64,000 nt of DNA from Exobacillus caeni (GTDB lineage: Bacteria; Bacillota; Bacilli; Bacillales; Guptibacillaceae): assembly GCF_005747095.1 (NCBI RefSeq), contig NZ_SWLG01000008.1:186001-250000 (forward strand), read 5' to 3'. The first letter of the stretch is position 1. Each line of letters begins with the position of its first letter. The notes under the pieces were generated by a model, which saw only the letters and a list, made by a program, of their open reading frames with translations, searched no databases and was not told the origin of the DNA. Of the stretch, positions 8,051-16,670 are shown one piece after another. A program made the position numbers and the translations under genes.

Positions 8051-9043
8051 CTATGCTTCTACTACTTCAGAATGGGCAAATAATTTTCTAGGGTTTTCTT
8101 CCATCATTTGAGTGATTTCTGCATCTGTAACGCCTGCCTGCTTCAGTTTAGGAAGGATATTTTCAAACAGGTGTCCCGGATGCCAGTTTTCCATCATCTT
8201 CTCGATCGGCTCCGGCATGACAGCAGGCCTTCCCATCCAATAATTCACGGAATCATGTGCAAGCATGATCCGATCAGCATATCCCGATTTAACCAGCCCT
8301 ATCAAAGTGGCTATTCGTTCATTGTCGAACGGCGCTCCTACCATGCCCTGGATTCCAAATCGGTCGAACGCAATATTAACCCCTGTGCTCAATGTTTTTA
8401 AATGGTAGGCAATATCAGTGTTCCCGCACATATGGCCGATCACGATGCTATTCGGGTCTGCTCCGTTCTCAATGAGCAAGTTGGCCTGTTCAGGACCCAT
8501 CGTTCCTTCTTGTGTATGCGTCATGATGATGACACCTGTTTCCTTCTGCACTTTGGCCGCAACTTTGAAGAACATTTTCTCATAATCTGTTATTTGATCT
8601 TTGCTTGAAGCGACTTTTATAACTCCAGGTTTTATTCCGGTTCGGCCGATGCCATCGGTGATCTCCTTCATAAACATGTCATAGATGTCGGTTTCAGCTG
8701 TTCCCAGCAACTGTCTCAGTTTATAGTACGGAGTGGCCCCTTCTCCTTCATAATAGTATCCTGTTGCGCAGATGATCTGCAGGCCTGTCTCTGTTGAAAT
8801 CTTTCGAAGCAATTCAGGATTTCTGCCGCATTCATTCGGCGTTGGATCGACAACTGTTTTGATTCCGTGCTTCATCACCGTTTCTGCTACTGAAATGCCA
8901 ACCTCAAGCGCTTCTTCTTCTCGATATTCTCCCAGCGTTATATCACCGCTAAAGCCCGGATATCCGAAAACGAAATGCTCATGGATCAATGTCTTTCCCA
9001 ATTCTTCTGCAGAAATTGGCCCTGTTACTGTTTCGATCTTCAT
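8051..9043 (-). CDS. Phosphotriesterase-like metal-dependent hydrolase (lactonase type)
   Basis: A 330-residue amidohydrolase-superfamily protein with all binuclear metal ligands: H21 and H23 (IHEHF), the bridging lysine K143 (GVIKVASS, carbamylated in the family), H176 (MTHTQ), H204 (GHMCGN) and D264 (LAHDSV). Phosphotriesterase-like lactonases open gamma- and delta-lactones, including acyl-homoserine lactones, with side activity on phosphotriesters. The exact substrate is not deducible. The start codon overlaps the stop of the CoA ligase (TAATG), so the two are translationally coupled. It is last in the esterase-ligase-lactonase operon, which suggests it feeds or recycles an acid for CoA activation. 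Confidence 0.85.
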   Translation of the reverse strand: MKIETVTGPISAEELGKTLIHEHFVFGYPGFSGDITLGEYREEEALEVGISVAETVMKHGIKTVVDPTPNECGRNPELLRKISTETGLQIICATGYYYEGEGATPYYKLRQLLGTAETDIYDMFMKEITDGIGRTGIKPGVIKVASSKDQITDYEKMFFKVAAKVQKETGVIIMTHTQEGTMGPEQANLLIENGADPNSIVIGHMCGNTDIAYHLKTLSTGVNIAFDRFGIQGMVGAPFDNERIATLIGLVKSGYADRIMLAHDSVNYWMGRPAVMPEPIEKMMENWHPGHLFENILPKLKQAGVTDAEITQMMEENPRKLFAHSEVVEA

Positions 9044-10716
9044 TATTTAACCCCCTCCGCTTTTTTCTTTTCTTCTTCCTGAAGCTTTCGCCATAAGATC
9101 TTTCCGCTGCTCGTAGTCGGGAACGCCTCTTTGAATTCAACAAAACGCGGATACTTGTAAGCCGCCATTTTATCTTTAGACCATTCGATGATCTCTTCTT
9201 CTGAAACTTTGCCGACATAATCATCGTTTAAGATCACAAACGCTTTAACTGTTTCCCCCCGGCGCGGGTCAGGCACACCGACAACACATGCCTGCTGTAC
9301 GGCAGGATGGTCATATAAATAGGACTCGACCTCTGTCGGCCATACTTTGTATCCGGAAGCGTTGATCATCCGTTTGACACGGTCAACGATGAAAAAGTAG
9401 CCTTCTTCATCATAGCGGGCGATGTCACCTGTCCTGAAAAAAGACTTTCCAGCCAACTCAATAAAGGAATTTCGATTTTCATCATCCCTGTTGTAATAAC
9501 CGATCATCACCTGTGGCCCATTTACGACAATTTCACCGATCTCATTAGGTCCGAGCTCCTCCCCTGTCACCGGATCGATGATTCTTGCGTCAACATCAAA
9601 GGAAGGAACTCCAAGACAGGCCATCTTCGGTCTGTCAGGCGGATTAAAATGAGTCTGCGCAATCGTTTCAGATAACCCGTAGCCTTCGACAAACTCAAGG
9701 CCGGTCAGCTTAAACAGCTTTTCCCCGACCGCTTTCGGGAATGCGGCTCCCCCTCCGGAAATGGACATTAACGAAGATAGGTCTTCGGCTTTCAGTTCGC
9801 TGTTCGCAAGGAAATCGATCAACATCGTGCTTATTGTGACCCAGTGTGTACAACCCTGTTCTTTAATAAGCTTTGCTGCCGTATTACGGTTCCACCTGGT
9901 CATGAGCACCATTGTGCTGCCGCCAAAAATCGGCATATGCATGCTGTGGATCATACCTGTGACATGAAAGATCGGAAGTGTCATGAGATGTTTTGTATTC
10001 GTTGTCGCCCTGGACCAGTAGTAGGATCCCACCGTATTTGCCTGTACAGTGCTGTTCGTATGCATGCAGCCTTTTGGAAGGCCGGTTGTTCCGGACGTAT
10101 ATGGAAGAACGGCGAGATCATTGCCCGTTCGATCGTGCGGTCCTGGCTTATAACCTGCCTGAACTGCGTTTTCCCAGAGAAAATGATTCGGCTCATTGAA
10201 CAGAGCCCTTGATGCCTTCACTTCTTCGGGGAGTTCTCCGTCAAAGTTATCGCTTAGATAATCCCCATAAGCTGCGATCACGAGATTTTTTAGTGAGGTT
10301 CTGTCTATCAGTGGTTGGACATTCTGATAAAGCTCCTGTCCAAGGACCGCATTCTTGATCTCACAATCTTTTATATAGAATTCAAGCTCATCAGCGGTAA
10401 GCATCGGATTGATCGGAACGACGACTGCGTTCGCCCGTAAAATCGCATAAAATGCGATGACGAACTGAGGGGAGTTTTGCATGTATAACAATACTTTTTC
10501 ATCAGGTTTAACCTGTAGAACCTCCTGCAAATATCCTGCAAGTGCTTCGACCTCTTCATCTAACTGTTGATAAGTGATCGACGTACCATAATAATAGATT
10601 GCTTCATGTTCGGGGTAACGTAATGCTGTTACTTTAAGGTTGTTGTATAAAGAGGTTTCCGGAACAATAATCGACTTTGTTACTTTCGGCCAGTACTCAT
10701 AATGTCTCGCTTGCAT
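9043..10716 (-). CDS. AMP-forming acyl-CoA synthetase
   Basis: A 557-residue ANL-family ligase. The P-loop-like YTSGTTGLPKG lies near residue 214, GYGLSET near 344, the TGD motif (FFRTGDIARYD) near 432, and the C-terminal catalytic lysine motif PTTSSGKILWRKL near 535-547. It adenylates a carboxylate and transfers it to CoA. Chain-length preference cannot be read. I start at the ATG at 10716 because AAGGAG lies 7 bases upstream; the ATG at 10740 abuts the previous stop and has no site. It overlaps the lactonase gene by one base. Confidence 0.9.
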   Translation of the reverse strand: MQARHYEYWPKVTKSIIVPETSLYNNLKVTALRYPEHEAIYYYGTSITYQQLDEEVEALAGYLQEVLQVKPDEKVLLYMQNSPQFVIAFYAILRANAVVVPINPMLTADELEFYIKDCEIKNAVLGQELYQNVQPLIDRTSLKNLVIAAYGDYLSDNFDGELPEEVKASRALFNEPNHFLWENAVQAGYKPGPHDRTGNDLAVLPYTSGTTGLPKGCMHTNSTVQANTVGSYYWSRATTNTKHLMTLPIFHVTGMIHSMHMPIFGGSTMVLMTRWNRNTAAKLIKEQGCTHWVTISTMLIDFLANSELKAEDLSSLMSISGGGAAFPKAVGEKLFKLTGLEFVEGYGLSETIAQTHFNPPDRPKMACLGVPSFDVDARIIDPVTGEELGPNEIGEIVVNGPQVMIGYYNRDDENRNSFIELAGKSFFRTGDIARYDEEGYFFIVDRVKRMINASGYKVWPTEVESYLYDHPAVQQACVVGVPDPRRGETVKAFVILNDDYVGKVSEEEIIEWSKDKMAAYKYPRFVEFKEAFPTTSSGKILWRKLQEEEKKKAEGVK

Positions 10717-10740
10717 ACGATCTCTCCTTTTTGGATTCAT

Positions 10741-11703
10741 TCAGACGCGTTGACGATTCGCGGCCCTTTCGGAAAGCTTCTGTTTTAATGCCTTAGCTGC
10801 ATCTATGATTGCCTTTTGACCATCCTCTATCGCTTCTGTCATACTTAAAAAGCCATGTATCATTCCCGGGTAACGTACATATTCCGTCTTTACTCCGGCA
10901 GCTGACAGTTTTTTAGCATAAGCCTCTCCTCCATCACGGAGCGGGTCATATTCCGCAGTTAAAATATACGCTGGGGGCAATTCCACAACTTCTTCATCAG
11001 GGATCAACAATGGTGCTGCCAGTGGATCCATCATATCTTCAGGACTGTTCAAGTACTGCTCAGTAAACCAGTTCATCGTAGCTTTCGTTAAATAATACCC
11101 TTCACCAAATTTTTCGTAGGATTCTGTACGGTCGAAACCGACTGACGGGTAAAACAACATCTGACAGGCAACGTGAGGTCCCTTCCGGAGATAGGTTAGA
11201 TAACTGACCACTGCAGCCAGGTTTCCACCTGCACTGTCGCCTCCGACTGCAAGTGACGTCCTGTCGATCTGGAGCTCCTCTGCATTTTTATAAACCCATT
11301 CTAATGCAAGATAGGCATCCTCAACTGCAACCGGAAACTTTTCTTCAGGAGCAAGCGAATAATCCACAGAAACAACGATACATTCTGCCTTATTCGCAAG
11401 GGAACGGCAAAGCGCATCATAGGAGTCGAGGCTGCCGATCACCCACCCTCCCCCGTGGTAATAAACAAGAACAGGCAGGACCCGATTTTCTACAGGGGTA
11501 TAAATTCTTACCTGTATCTCGTTCTTATATCCTGGGATGGTTTTATTTTCTACTCGGGCTATCGTCTCGCTTTGATTCAACTTTTGGCTCATCACGTCAA
11601 AAGATGCTCTCGCTTCTGTCAACGGCAACTCTTCGATAGGCGGTAAACCTCTGGAATCCATAAACTCTAACAGGGACTTTACCTGGGGATGCAAGCTCAA
11701 CAT
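10741..11703 (-). CDS. HSL-family alpha/beta-hydrolase (esterase/lipase)
   Basis: A 320-residue hormone-sensitive-lipase-type esterase. The oxyanion motif is YYHGGGW (H83-W87), the nucleophile S157 sits in GGDSAGG, and D253 (EYDPLRD) and H283 (MIHGF) complete the triad. There is no signal peptide, so it acts in the cytoplasm on short to medium acyl esters. It is the first gene of an operon with the CoA ligase and the lactonase. Just upstream are a consensus cre box (11721-11734) and an inverted repeat (11756-11778). Confidence 0.88.
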   Translation of the reverse strand: MLSLHPQVKSLLEFMDSRGLPPIEELPLTEARASFDVMSQKLNQSETIARVENKTIPGYKNEIQVRIYTPVENRVLPVLVYYHGGGWVIGSLDSYDALCRSLANKAECIVVSVDYSLAPEEKFPVAVEDAYLALEWVYKNAEELQIDRTSLAVGGDSAGGNLAAVVSYLTYLRKGPHVACQMLFYPSVGFDRTESYEKFGEGYYLTKATMNWFTEQYLNSPEDMMDPLAAPLLIPDEEVVELPPAYILTAEYDPLRDGGEAYAKKLSAAGVKTEYVRYPGMIHGFLSMTEAIEDGQKAIIDAAKALKQKLSERAANRQRV

Positions 11704-11720
11704 TTTCCCTCCTTCATTTT

Positions 11721-11734
11721 TGAAAGCGCTATCA
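11721..11734 (-). promoter_or_regulatory. Consensus cre (CcpA) site
   Basis: TGAAAGCGCTATCA fits the cre consensus TGWAARCGYTWNCW at every position. It lies 18 bases before the start codon of the esterase gene, downstream of the likely promoter, where CcpA usually blocks transcription. Confidence 0.75.
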
Positions 11735-11755
11735 TTTTGAAGCGCCTTTCACTTT

Positions 11756-11778
11756 ATTTAGTATTCAGTCTACTAAAT
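11756..11778 (-). promoter_or_regulatory. Inverted repeat in the esterase-operon promoter
   Basis: ATTTAGTA (11756-11763) and TACTAAAT (11771-11778) are exact inverted copies with a 7-base spacer. On the minus strand the repeat follows a TTGCAC -35-like box and overlaps a TAAATA -10-like box, which fits a repressor operator. It differs from the TetR-type palindromes at 13941 and 19861, so a different regulator is possible. Confidence 0.45.
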
Positions 11779-11816
11779 GTGCAAGAATACTTCGGCCTCG
11801 CTTCTTCATCACCACC

Positions 11817-12605
11817 TTATTTCCCTTTAAAATCTGGATTTCGTTTCTCTTTAAAAGCATTCACTCCCTCTTGATGGTCTTCGGTTGTCACAATGGAGGA
11901 CTGAGTGATTCTTTCCTGTTCAAGGATTTCTTCGAGTGAAGAAACAAGTGACTGATCGGCAATCTTTTTTATGAAGCCGTAAGCTCTTGATGGACCCGAT
12001 GCCAGTTTTTTCGAATAATCCTCCAACTCCTGCTTAAAACTCTCAAGTGGGTATACTTGATTCACGATTCCTAGCGACCGTGCTTCCTGCACATCGATCG
12101 GCTCTGCATTGAACAAAAGTTCCTTTGCTTTGTAGGGGCCTACGAGTCTCGGCAGAAAATACAGGCCACCTCCATCTGAAATCAATCCGACTTTTGAGAA
12201 ACTCAAAACAAATTTACTTCCCTCTGCCGCTAAAATAATGTCACATGCGAGCGCAAGGTTAAATCCAGCGCCTGCCGCAAAACCGTGAACAGCAGCTACG
12301 ATCGGTTTTTCCAGATTCCGCATCGCCAGGATCAGCTCATTCAGCTTTCCGATATGATCATACACAGCAAGCGGTTCTGTCTTCCCCATCGTTTTCACAT
12401 CTCCGCCGGCACTGAACGAACGCCCGGCACCGGAAAGTGTCACGACCCGAATGTTACCATCATCTTTCGCCTGTCCGATCGCTTCCTTTAAACCGAGGAT
12501 CATCTCCGGGCTGAAAGCGTTCAACGCATCCGGCCTGTTTAAAGTGAGATTCATAACGGAACCCTTCACATCGACAAGAAAGTCTTTCGTTTCGGTTTGC
12601 TGCAT
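11817..12605 (-). CDS. Crotonase-superfamily protein, PaaG-like isomerase type
   Basis: A 262-residue enoyl-CoA hydratase/isomerase fold. The CoA oxyanion-hole segments are SFSAGGDV (63-70) and GFAAGAG (108-114). The two hydratase glutamates (rat ECH E144 and E164) are replaced by N116 and F136. Instead D144 sits in GLISDGGG followed by FLPRLVG, the pattern of PaaG-type isomerases and related enzymes. I therefore expect double-bond isomerisation or ring chemistry rather than plain hydration. ATG with aaaggagg upstream. It lies between an SDR and the esterase operon on the same strand. Confidence 0.85.
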   Translation of the reverse strand: MQQTETKDFLVDVKGSVMNLTLNRPDALNAFSPEMILGLKEAIGQAKDDGNIRVVTLSGAGRSFSAGGDVKTMGKTEPLAVYDHIGKLNELILAMRNLEKPIVAAVHGFAAGAGFNLALACDIILAAEGSKFVLSFSKVGLISDGGGLYFLPRLVGPYKAKELLFNAEPIDVQEARSLGIVNQVYPLESFKQELEDYSKKLASGPSRAYGFIKKIADQSLVSSLEEILEQERITQSSIVTTEDHQEGVNAFKEKRNPDFKGK

Positions 12606-12655
12606 AACCTTCCTCCTTTTAATTAGTCTTTCTGTATGTAAATGTCATAGGATGT

Positions 12656-13429
12656 TTACGTAATCAACCAGCCTCCGTCAACAAGAACATCAGAGCCTGT
12701 CATATAAGAAGCTTCACTTGATGCGATGAACGCGATGATATTAGCGATCTCTTCCGGTCTGCCAACTCTTCCAAGCGCAGTATTCCGCTTTATCGCTTCT
12801 TCAACTTTTTGGTTCTTCAGTCCCTCTTCGGTAAGCGGCGTCTCCACAAATCCCGGAGATACGGAGTTCGACCGTATCCCGTACTGTGCAAGCTCTGCGG
12901 CAAGAGCCTTCGTAAAATTGATCACCGCAGCTTTCGAGGCACTGTAATGTGGTATCTTCGCTCCTGCTTTATGGCCTGACAGGGACGCAACATTTACGAT
13001 CGACCTGTCCCGGCTTTCGGTATCACTCGCTTCAGCCATCAGTTTCCCGAGCGTTTTTGACACAAGAAAAACGCTTTTCGTGTTTGTTTTCTGGATCTGA
13101 TCCCATTCTTCTGATCCCAGCTCTAAAATGGATGATTGCCCTGATTCCCCTGCATTGTTGACCAGCACATGAAGATCTCCATACTCCCGTCTGACAAACT
13201 GCCCTAATTCGTTCACATCACTCTCATTCGTGACATCGGCTGGAAAAATGGCTGCTGCCTGCTCTTTAAGAGATTCATTGATTTTGTCAGCGACCCTTTC
13301 AAGCTTTGAAGCGGTCCTGCTTACTAAGATGAGTTTTGCTCCTTCGTTTGCAAGGCGTGTTGCAGCCATCTCGCCAATGCCGCTTCCGGCACCCGTAATG
13401 ACTGCGATCGTATTTTTAAACCTGGACAC
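12656..13429 (-). CDS. Short-chain dehydrogenase/reductase
   Basis: A 257-residue classical SDR: cofactor loop TGAGSGIG (12-19), NNAG near 91-94, catalytic Ser in NVASLSG, and YSASK (Tyr/Lys). The C-terminus LVDGGW is typical of the FabG/3-hydroxyacyl-CoA dehydrogenase group. It probably oxidises a 3-hydroxyacyl-CoA or another alcohol with NAD(P). Start GTG at 13429 behind aaaggaggggg. It follows the thioesterase gene closely. Confidence 0.9.
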   Translation of the reverse strand: MSRFKNTIAVITGAGSGIGEMAATRLANEGAKLILVSRTASKLERVADKINESLKEQAAAIFPADVTNESDVNELGQFVRREYGDLHVLVNNAGESGQSSILELGSEEWDQIQKTNTKSVFLVSKTLGKLMAEASDTESRDRSIVNVASLSGHKAGAKIPHYSASKAAVINFTKALAAELAQYGIRSNSVSPGFVETPLTEEGLKNQKVEEAIKRNTALGRVGRPEEIANIIAFIASSEASYMTGSDVLVDGGWLIT

Positions 13430-13493
13430 ACCTTCCCCCTCCTTTATAATTGGTATCTAGTAATCCCGAATTTTTTCCTGTATGAAAATAAAA

Positions 13494-13907
13494 TTATGCC
13501 CCCATTGCAAGCTGTCCCTGAAGAATATCCCGAAGCCTGTCAGGGATCGGTTCGGTCTTTTGCTCCCGGAAATTGAAACAAACGATAACGGCCTCTCCTC
13601 TGGCGATCAGCTCTCCTGACTCAGCTTCTCTAATTAAATGGCCGATCCGGAAACTTTTTGTGCCGATATGGGTAACAAACGTGGAAACTTTTAACCCCTG
13701 ATTAAAGTAGGCCCGGGCTAAAAAATCGCATTTCGTTGATGCCATAATGAATCGGTATGAATCCTCACCTGGCTTAGGACCAAAGCCAAGAGCGCCAAAG
13801 AATTTAGAACGAGCTTCTTCCATGTAAATAAAATAGCTTACACTATTGACATGCCCCGCTGCATCCGTTTCAGCAAACCTGATATAAATATCGGTCTCAT
13901 GGTTCAA
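13494..13907 (-). CDS. Hot-dog acyl-CoA thioesterase (4HBT type)
   Basis: A 137-residue single hot-dog domain. The active-site pattern is RFAETDAAGHVNSVSYFIYMEEAR, with the Asp of the 4-hydroxybenzoyl-CoA thioesterase/YbgC group. It releases free acid from acyl-CoA. Start TTG at 13907 behind gagaaga. The palindromic operator at 13941-13954 overlaps its likely -10 box, so this gene and those after it are likely repressed by the adjacent TetR protein. Confidence 0.85.
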   Translation of the reverse strand: MNHETDIYIRFAETDAAGHVNSVSYFIYMEEARSKFFGALGFGPKPGEDSYRFIMASTKCDFLARAYFNQGLKVSTFVTHIGTKSFRIGHLIREAESGELIARGEAVIVCFNFREQKTEPIPDRLRDILQGQLAMGA

Positions 13908-13940
13908 TTCTTCTCACATCCCAGTGTTAAAGTTTTCTCA

Positions 13941-13954
13941 ACTAACCGGTTAGT
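13941..13954. promoter_or_regulatory. TetR-type operator, perfect 14-bp palindrome
   Basis: ACTAACCGGTTAGT is its own reverse complement. It lies 34 bases upstream of the thioesterase start and overlaps a TATACT -10-like box (13952-13957, minus strand). The same core recurs at 19861-19878. The tetR gene ends 53 bases away. Confidence 0.7.
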
Positions 13955-14006
13955 ATACAGAGTGGACAGCACCGTATTTCTGGTGCAAAGGAAAGAATGG
14001 TGTGGT

Positions 14007-14576
14007 TCAATCGCCTGTTGAAATACCGTGCAAGATCAATTCTGTATAAATATCTGTTAATTCTTCTTCAGAAACTTCCCCGTCAGCTTTATACCAATAA
14101 TAGCTCCAGTTCGTCATTCCAAGAATTGCCCTCGTCAGCATATCAGGGTTTAACCGGCGGCTGAACTCACCCTTTTCAACCCCTTCTTCAATAACAGCCT
14201 GCAAATTCTTTCGAAACAGATCCCTGTAGGACTTAATCATTTCAACATGGTCATCCTTCAGGTTTTTTCTTTCCCGAAAGAAAATCCGCGCGCTTTCTTT
14301 TCTGTTCTTGATATTGTGGATGAGAAGGAAAATAACTTCTCTGAGTTTCGTGTTGGTGTCTTTTGCCTCGTCGGAGAAAATCTTCTCCTGTTGTTTTACG
14401 AGATCTTCAATATAGCCCAAATGGATATCCTTCAGTAACTCTTGTTTACTATTAAAATAATAATAGAACGTTCCTTTGGTTACTCCAACGGCCTCAACGA
14501 TATCCTGTACGGATGTTTCTGTGAATCCATTTTTGTCGAACAGTTCGATGCTTGTTTCTAATATTCTTTGTTTCAT
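14007..14576 (-). CDS. TetR/AcrR-family repressor of the acyl-CoA catabolic block
   Basis: A 189-residue TetR regulator. The N-terminal HTH is about 10-45 (ETSVQDIVEAVGVTKGTFYYYF); the rest is the helical ligand-binding domain. By family it binds a palindrome and is released by an acyl-CoA or related ligand. It lies inside the catabolic block, after the thiolase and before the operator at 13941-13954, so local regulation is the simplest reading. An AT-rich inverted repeat (14597-14624) just upstream of its start could serve autoregulation. Confidence 0.9.
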   Translation of the reverse strand: MKQRILETSIELFDKNGFTETSVQDIVEAVGVTKGTFYYYFNSKQELLKDIHLGYIEDLVKQQEKIFSDEAKDTNTKLREVIFLLIHNIKNRKESARIFFRERKNLKDDHVEMIKSYRDLFRKNLQAVIEEGVEKGEFSRRLNPDMLTRAILGMTNWSYYWYKADGEVSEEELTDIYTELILHGISTGD

Positions 14577-14596
14577 TGCCGAAATCCTCTCACTTT

Positions 14597-14624
14597 AAAT
14601 ATGATAGTAAATTATATCATATTT
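14597..14624. promoter_or_regulatory. Inverted repeat upstream of tetR
   Basis: AAATATGATA and TATCATATTT are exact inverted copies separated by 8 bases, 20 bases upstream of the tetR ATG. It could be an operator or a weak hairpin; it does not share the ACCGGT core of the other two palindromes. Confidence 0.35.
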
Positions 14625-14661
14625 CCAATTGTCCAAAACGGATGGGAAAGCATGATAAAGC

Positions 14662-15831
14662 CTATTCACGCTCAATGATAGTGGCAATTCCCTGGCCGCC
14701 TCCAATGCAGGCGGTGATAAGAGCATACCGTCCTCCAGTGCGCTTCAGTTCATAAATCGCTTTTGTCGTTAAGATCGCACCGGTTGCTCCAAGCGGATGG
14801 CCGTGCGCGATCGCCCCTCCATTGATATTCACTTTTTCAGGATCCAGTTGAAGCTCCCTGTCACAGGCGATCACCTGTGCTGCAAATGCTTCATTGATCT
14901 CGATTACATCCATGTCATCGAGTGAGAGACCTGATTTCTCCATCACTTTCCTGGTGGCCGGTACCGGACCGATCCCCATAATGTTTGGGTCTACACCTGC
15001 TACAGCGTATTCCCTGATCGTCGCGAGCGGTGTCACGCCAAGCTCCTCCGCTTTTTCCCTGGACATCACTACGAGGGCTGATGCAGCATCATTTAACCCT
15101 GAACTGCTTCCAGCTGTAACGGTTCCATTCTCGAGGAACACTGGACGGAGGCCTGCTAATGCTTCCATTGTCGTTTGCTGCCTCGGATGTTCATCGGTTT
15201 TAAATTCGACAGGGCTGCCTTTTCGAACCGGAACATTTATCGAAACGATTTGTTCATCGAACCGGCCTTCTTCCATCGCAGCCGCCATTCGCTTCTGGCT
15301 GCGGTAGGCAAACTCATCCTGTTCCTCCCTGCTGATGTTGTACTTCTGGACGAGGTTTTCAGCGGTAATCCCCATCGGAGGATCTCCTATCTCTTTCGGT
15401 GACAGCTGTGATTTTCTAAATTTAGGCGGGACAGGACTGTATGGCTTTTCAGGACGGTCCATCAAGTAAGGCGCCCTGCTCATGCTTTCGGTTCCGCCTG
15501 CGACATAAATATCTCCGTCCCCTGCCCTGATCGCCTGGGCAGCAAGATTGATCGCATTGATCCCTGAACCGCACTGCCGGTCAATCGTTAATCCCGGCAA
15601 ATCGATCGAAAGGCCTGTCTGCAACGCTGTTAACCTCGCAATGTTGCCTCCTCCGCTCAGGACGTTTCCCATGATCACATCATCGATCGATCCCGGGTCT
15701 ACGTTTGCCCTTTTCACCGCTTCCTTGATCACTTCTGCTCCGAGCACATGGGCAGGCACCGTCGCCAATACTCCCCCCTGCCTTCCGATTGCTGTGCGGA
15801 CAGCAGATACAATAACAGCGTCTCTTTTCAT
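14662..15831 (-). CDS. Acetyl-CoA C-acyltransferase (thiolase)
   Basis: A 389-residue thiolase. Acyl-accepting C87 lies in DRQCGSG; the C-terminal motifs NGGAIAHGHPLGATG and CIGGGQG carry the catalytic His and second Cys. Substrate-covering loops are those of degradative (FadA-like) thiolases: GITAENL and SREEQDEFAYRSQ. It cleaves 3-ketoacyl-CoA to acetyl-CoA. ATG with gggagtg upstream. It sits between an SDR and tetR with short spacers, so they are probably one transcript. Confidence 0.92.
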   Translation of the reverse strand: MKRDAVIVSAVRTAIGRQGGVLATVPAHVLGAEVIKEAVKRANVDPGSIDDVIMGNVLSGGGNIARLTALQTGLSIDLPGLTIDRQCGSGINAINLAAQAIRAGDGDIYVAGGTESMSRAPYLMDRPEKPYSPVPPKFRKSQLSPKEIGDPPMGITAENLVQKYNISREEQDEFAYRSQKRMAAAMEEGRFDEQIVSINVPVRKGSPVEFKTDEHPRQQTTMEALAGLRPVFLENGTVTAGSSSGLNDAASALVVMSREKAEELGVTPLATIREYAVAGVDPNIMGIGPVPATRKVMEKSGLSLDDMDVIEINEAFAAQVIACDRELQLDPEKVNINGGAIAHGHPLGATGAILTTKAIYELKRTGGRYALITACIGGGQGIATIIERE

Positions 15832-15858
15832 TGGTCTATCACTCCCTGATTAGTCTCT

Positions 15859-16632
15859 CTACATCGCATGTGTGCCGCCATCTACGATCACTACATCTCC
15901 TGTTATATAGTCAGAGGCTCCTGAAGCAAGGAACAATGCCGCTCCTTTCAGGTCGTGTTCTGTTCCAACTTTCCGTAGTGGCGTTCTTTCGATAATGTCA
16001 CTTCCACCTTTTTCGATCAGCACCTTCGACATTTTTGTCGGGAAAAACCCGGGAGCAATCGCATTCACGTAAATACCCTTCGGCCCCCATTTAACGGCAA
16101 GATCCTTTGTGAACGTGATAACCGCTCCCTTACTCGAGTTGTAGCCGATCGCATCCATGTATTTAGGATTGGAACCCCTTAATCCGGCAACAGAAGCAAT
16201 GTTGATGATCTTTCCGGATCCCTGCTCCAGCATCAACTTTCCTGCCGCCTGTGACATCAAGAAAGTTCCTGTCACATTTACGTTCATCACTTTCTGCCAT
16301 GCTTCAAGCGGCATGTCTTCTACAGGCGCCCCCCATGAAGCGCCGCTGTTATTGACCAAAATATCGATTCTGCCAAATCGTTCTACTGTCGTATCGACGA
16401 CGTTTTTAATGTCTTTTGGATCCGTGACATCGCATTGTAGTGCCAGTGACTCAACACCGAGCTTTTTTAAGCTCTCGCTGACCTCCTCGCAAGCTTCATG
16501 TTTCCTTGAACAAACCACAACATTGGCTCCGGCCTCTGCCAGGCCTTCAGCGATCTGCTGGCCGAGCCCTCTTCCTCCGCCAGTAACAATAGCTGTTTTT
16601 CCTGAGAGGTCGAATAATTTCATTACATGCAT
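15859..16632 (-). CDS. Short-chain dehydrogenase/reductase
   Basis: A 257-residue SDR with TGGGRGLG (17-24), NNSGASWG, catalytic Ser in NIASVAG and YNSSK, and a C-terminal VDGGTHAM. The sequence around NNSGASWGAP resembles gluconate-5-dehydrogenase-like SDRs, but the neighbours point to a 3-hydroxyacyl-CoA substrate. ATG at 16632 behind gaggagg. It is separated from the upstream MaoC gene by the tandem-repeat region, so it probably has its own promoter. Confidence 0.88.
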   Translation of the reverse strand: MHVMKLFDLSGKTAIVTGGGRGLGQQIAEGLAEAGANVVVCSRKHEACEEVSESLKKLGVESLALQCDVTDPKDIKNVVDTTVERFGRIDILVNNSGASWGAPVEDMPLEAWQKVMNVNVTGTFLMSQAAGKLMLEQGSGKIINIASVAGLRGSNPKYMDAIGYNSSKGAVITFTKDLAVKWGPKGIYVNAIAPGFFPTKMSKVLIEKGGSDIIERTPLRKVGTEHDLKGAALFLASGASDYITGDVVIVDGGTHAM

Positions 16633-16670
16633 GATAACTTCCTCCTCGCACCTTTTGCTTACTGACTAAT

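Noticed and set aside
8051-9043. True organophosphate hydrolase
   Set aside because: All metal ligands are there, but phosphotriesterase-like lactonases share them and the metabolic context favours lactone or ester chemistry.
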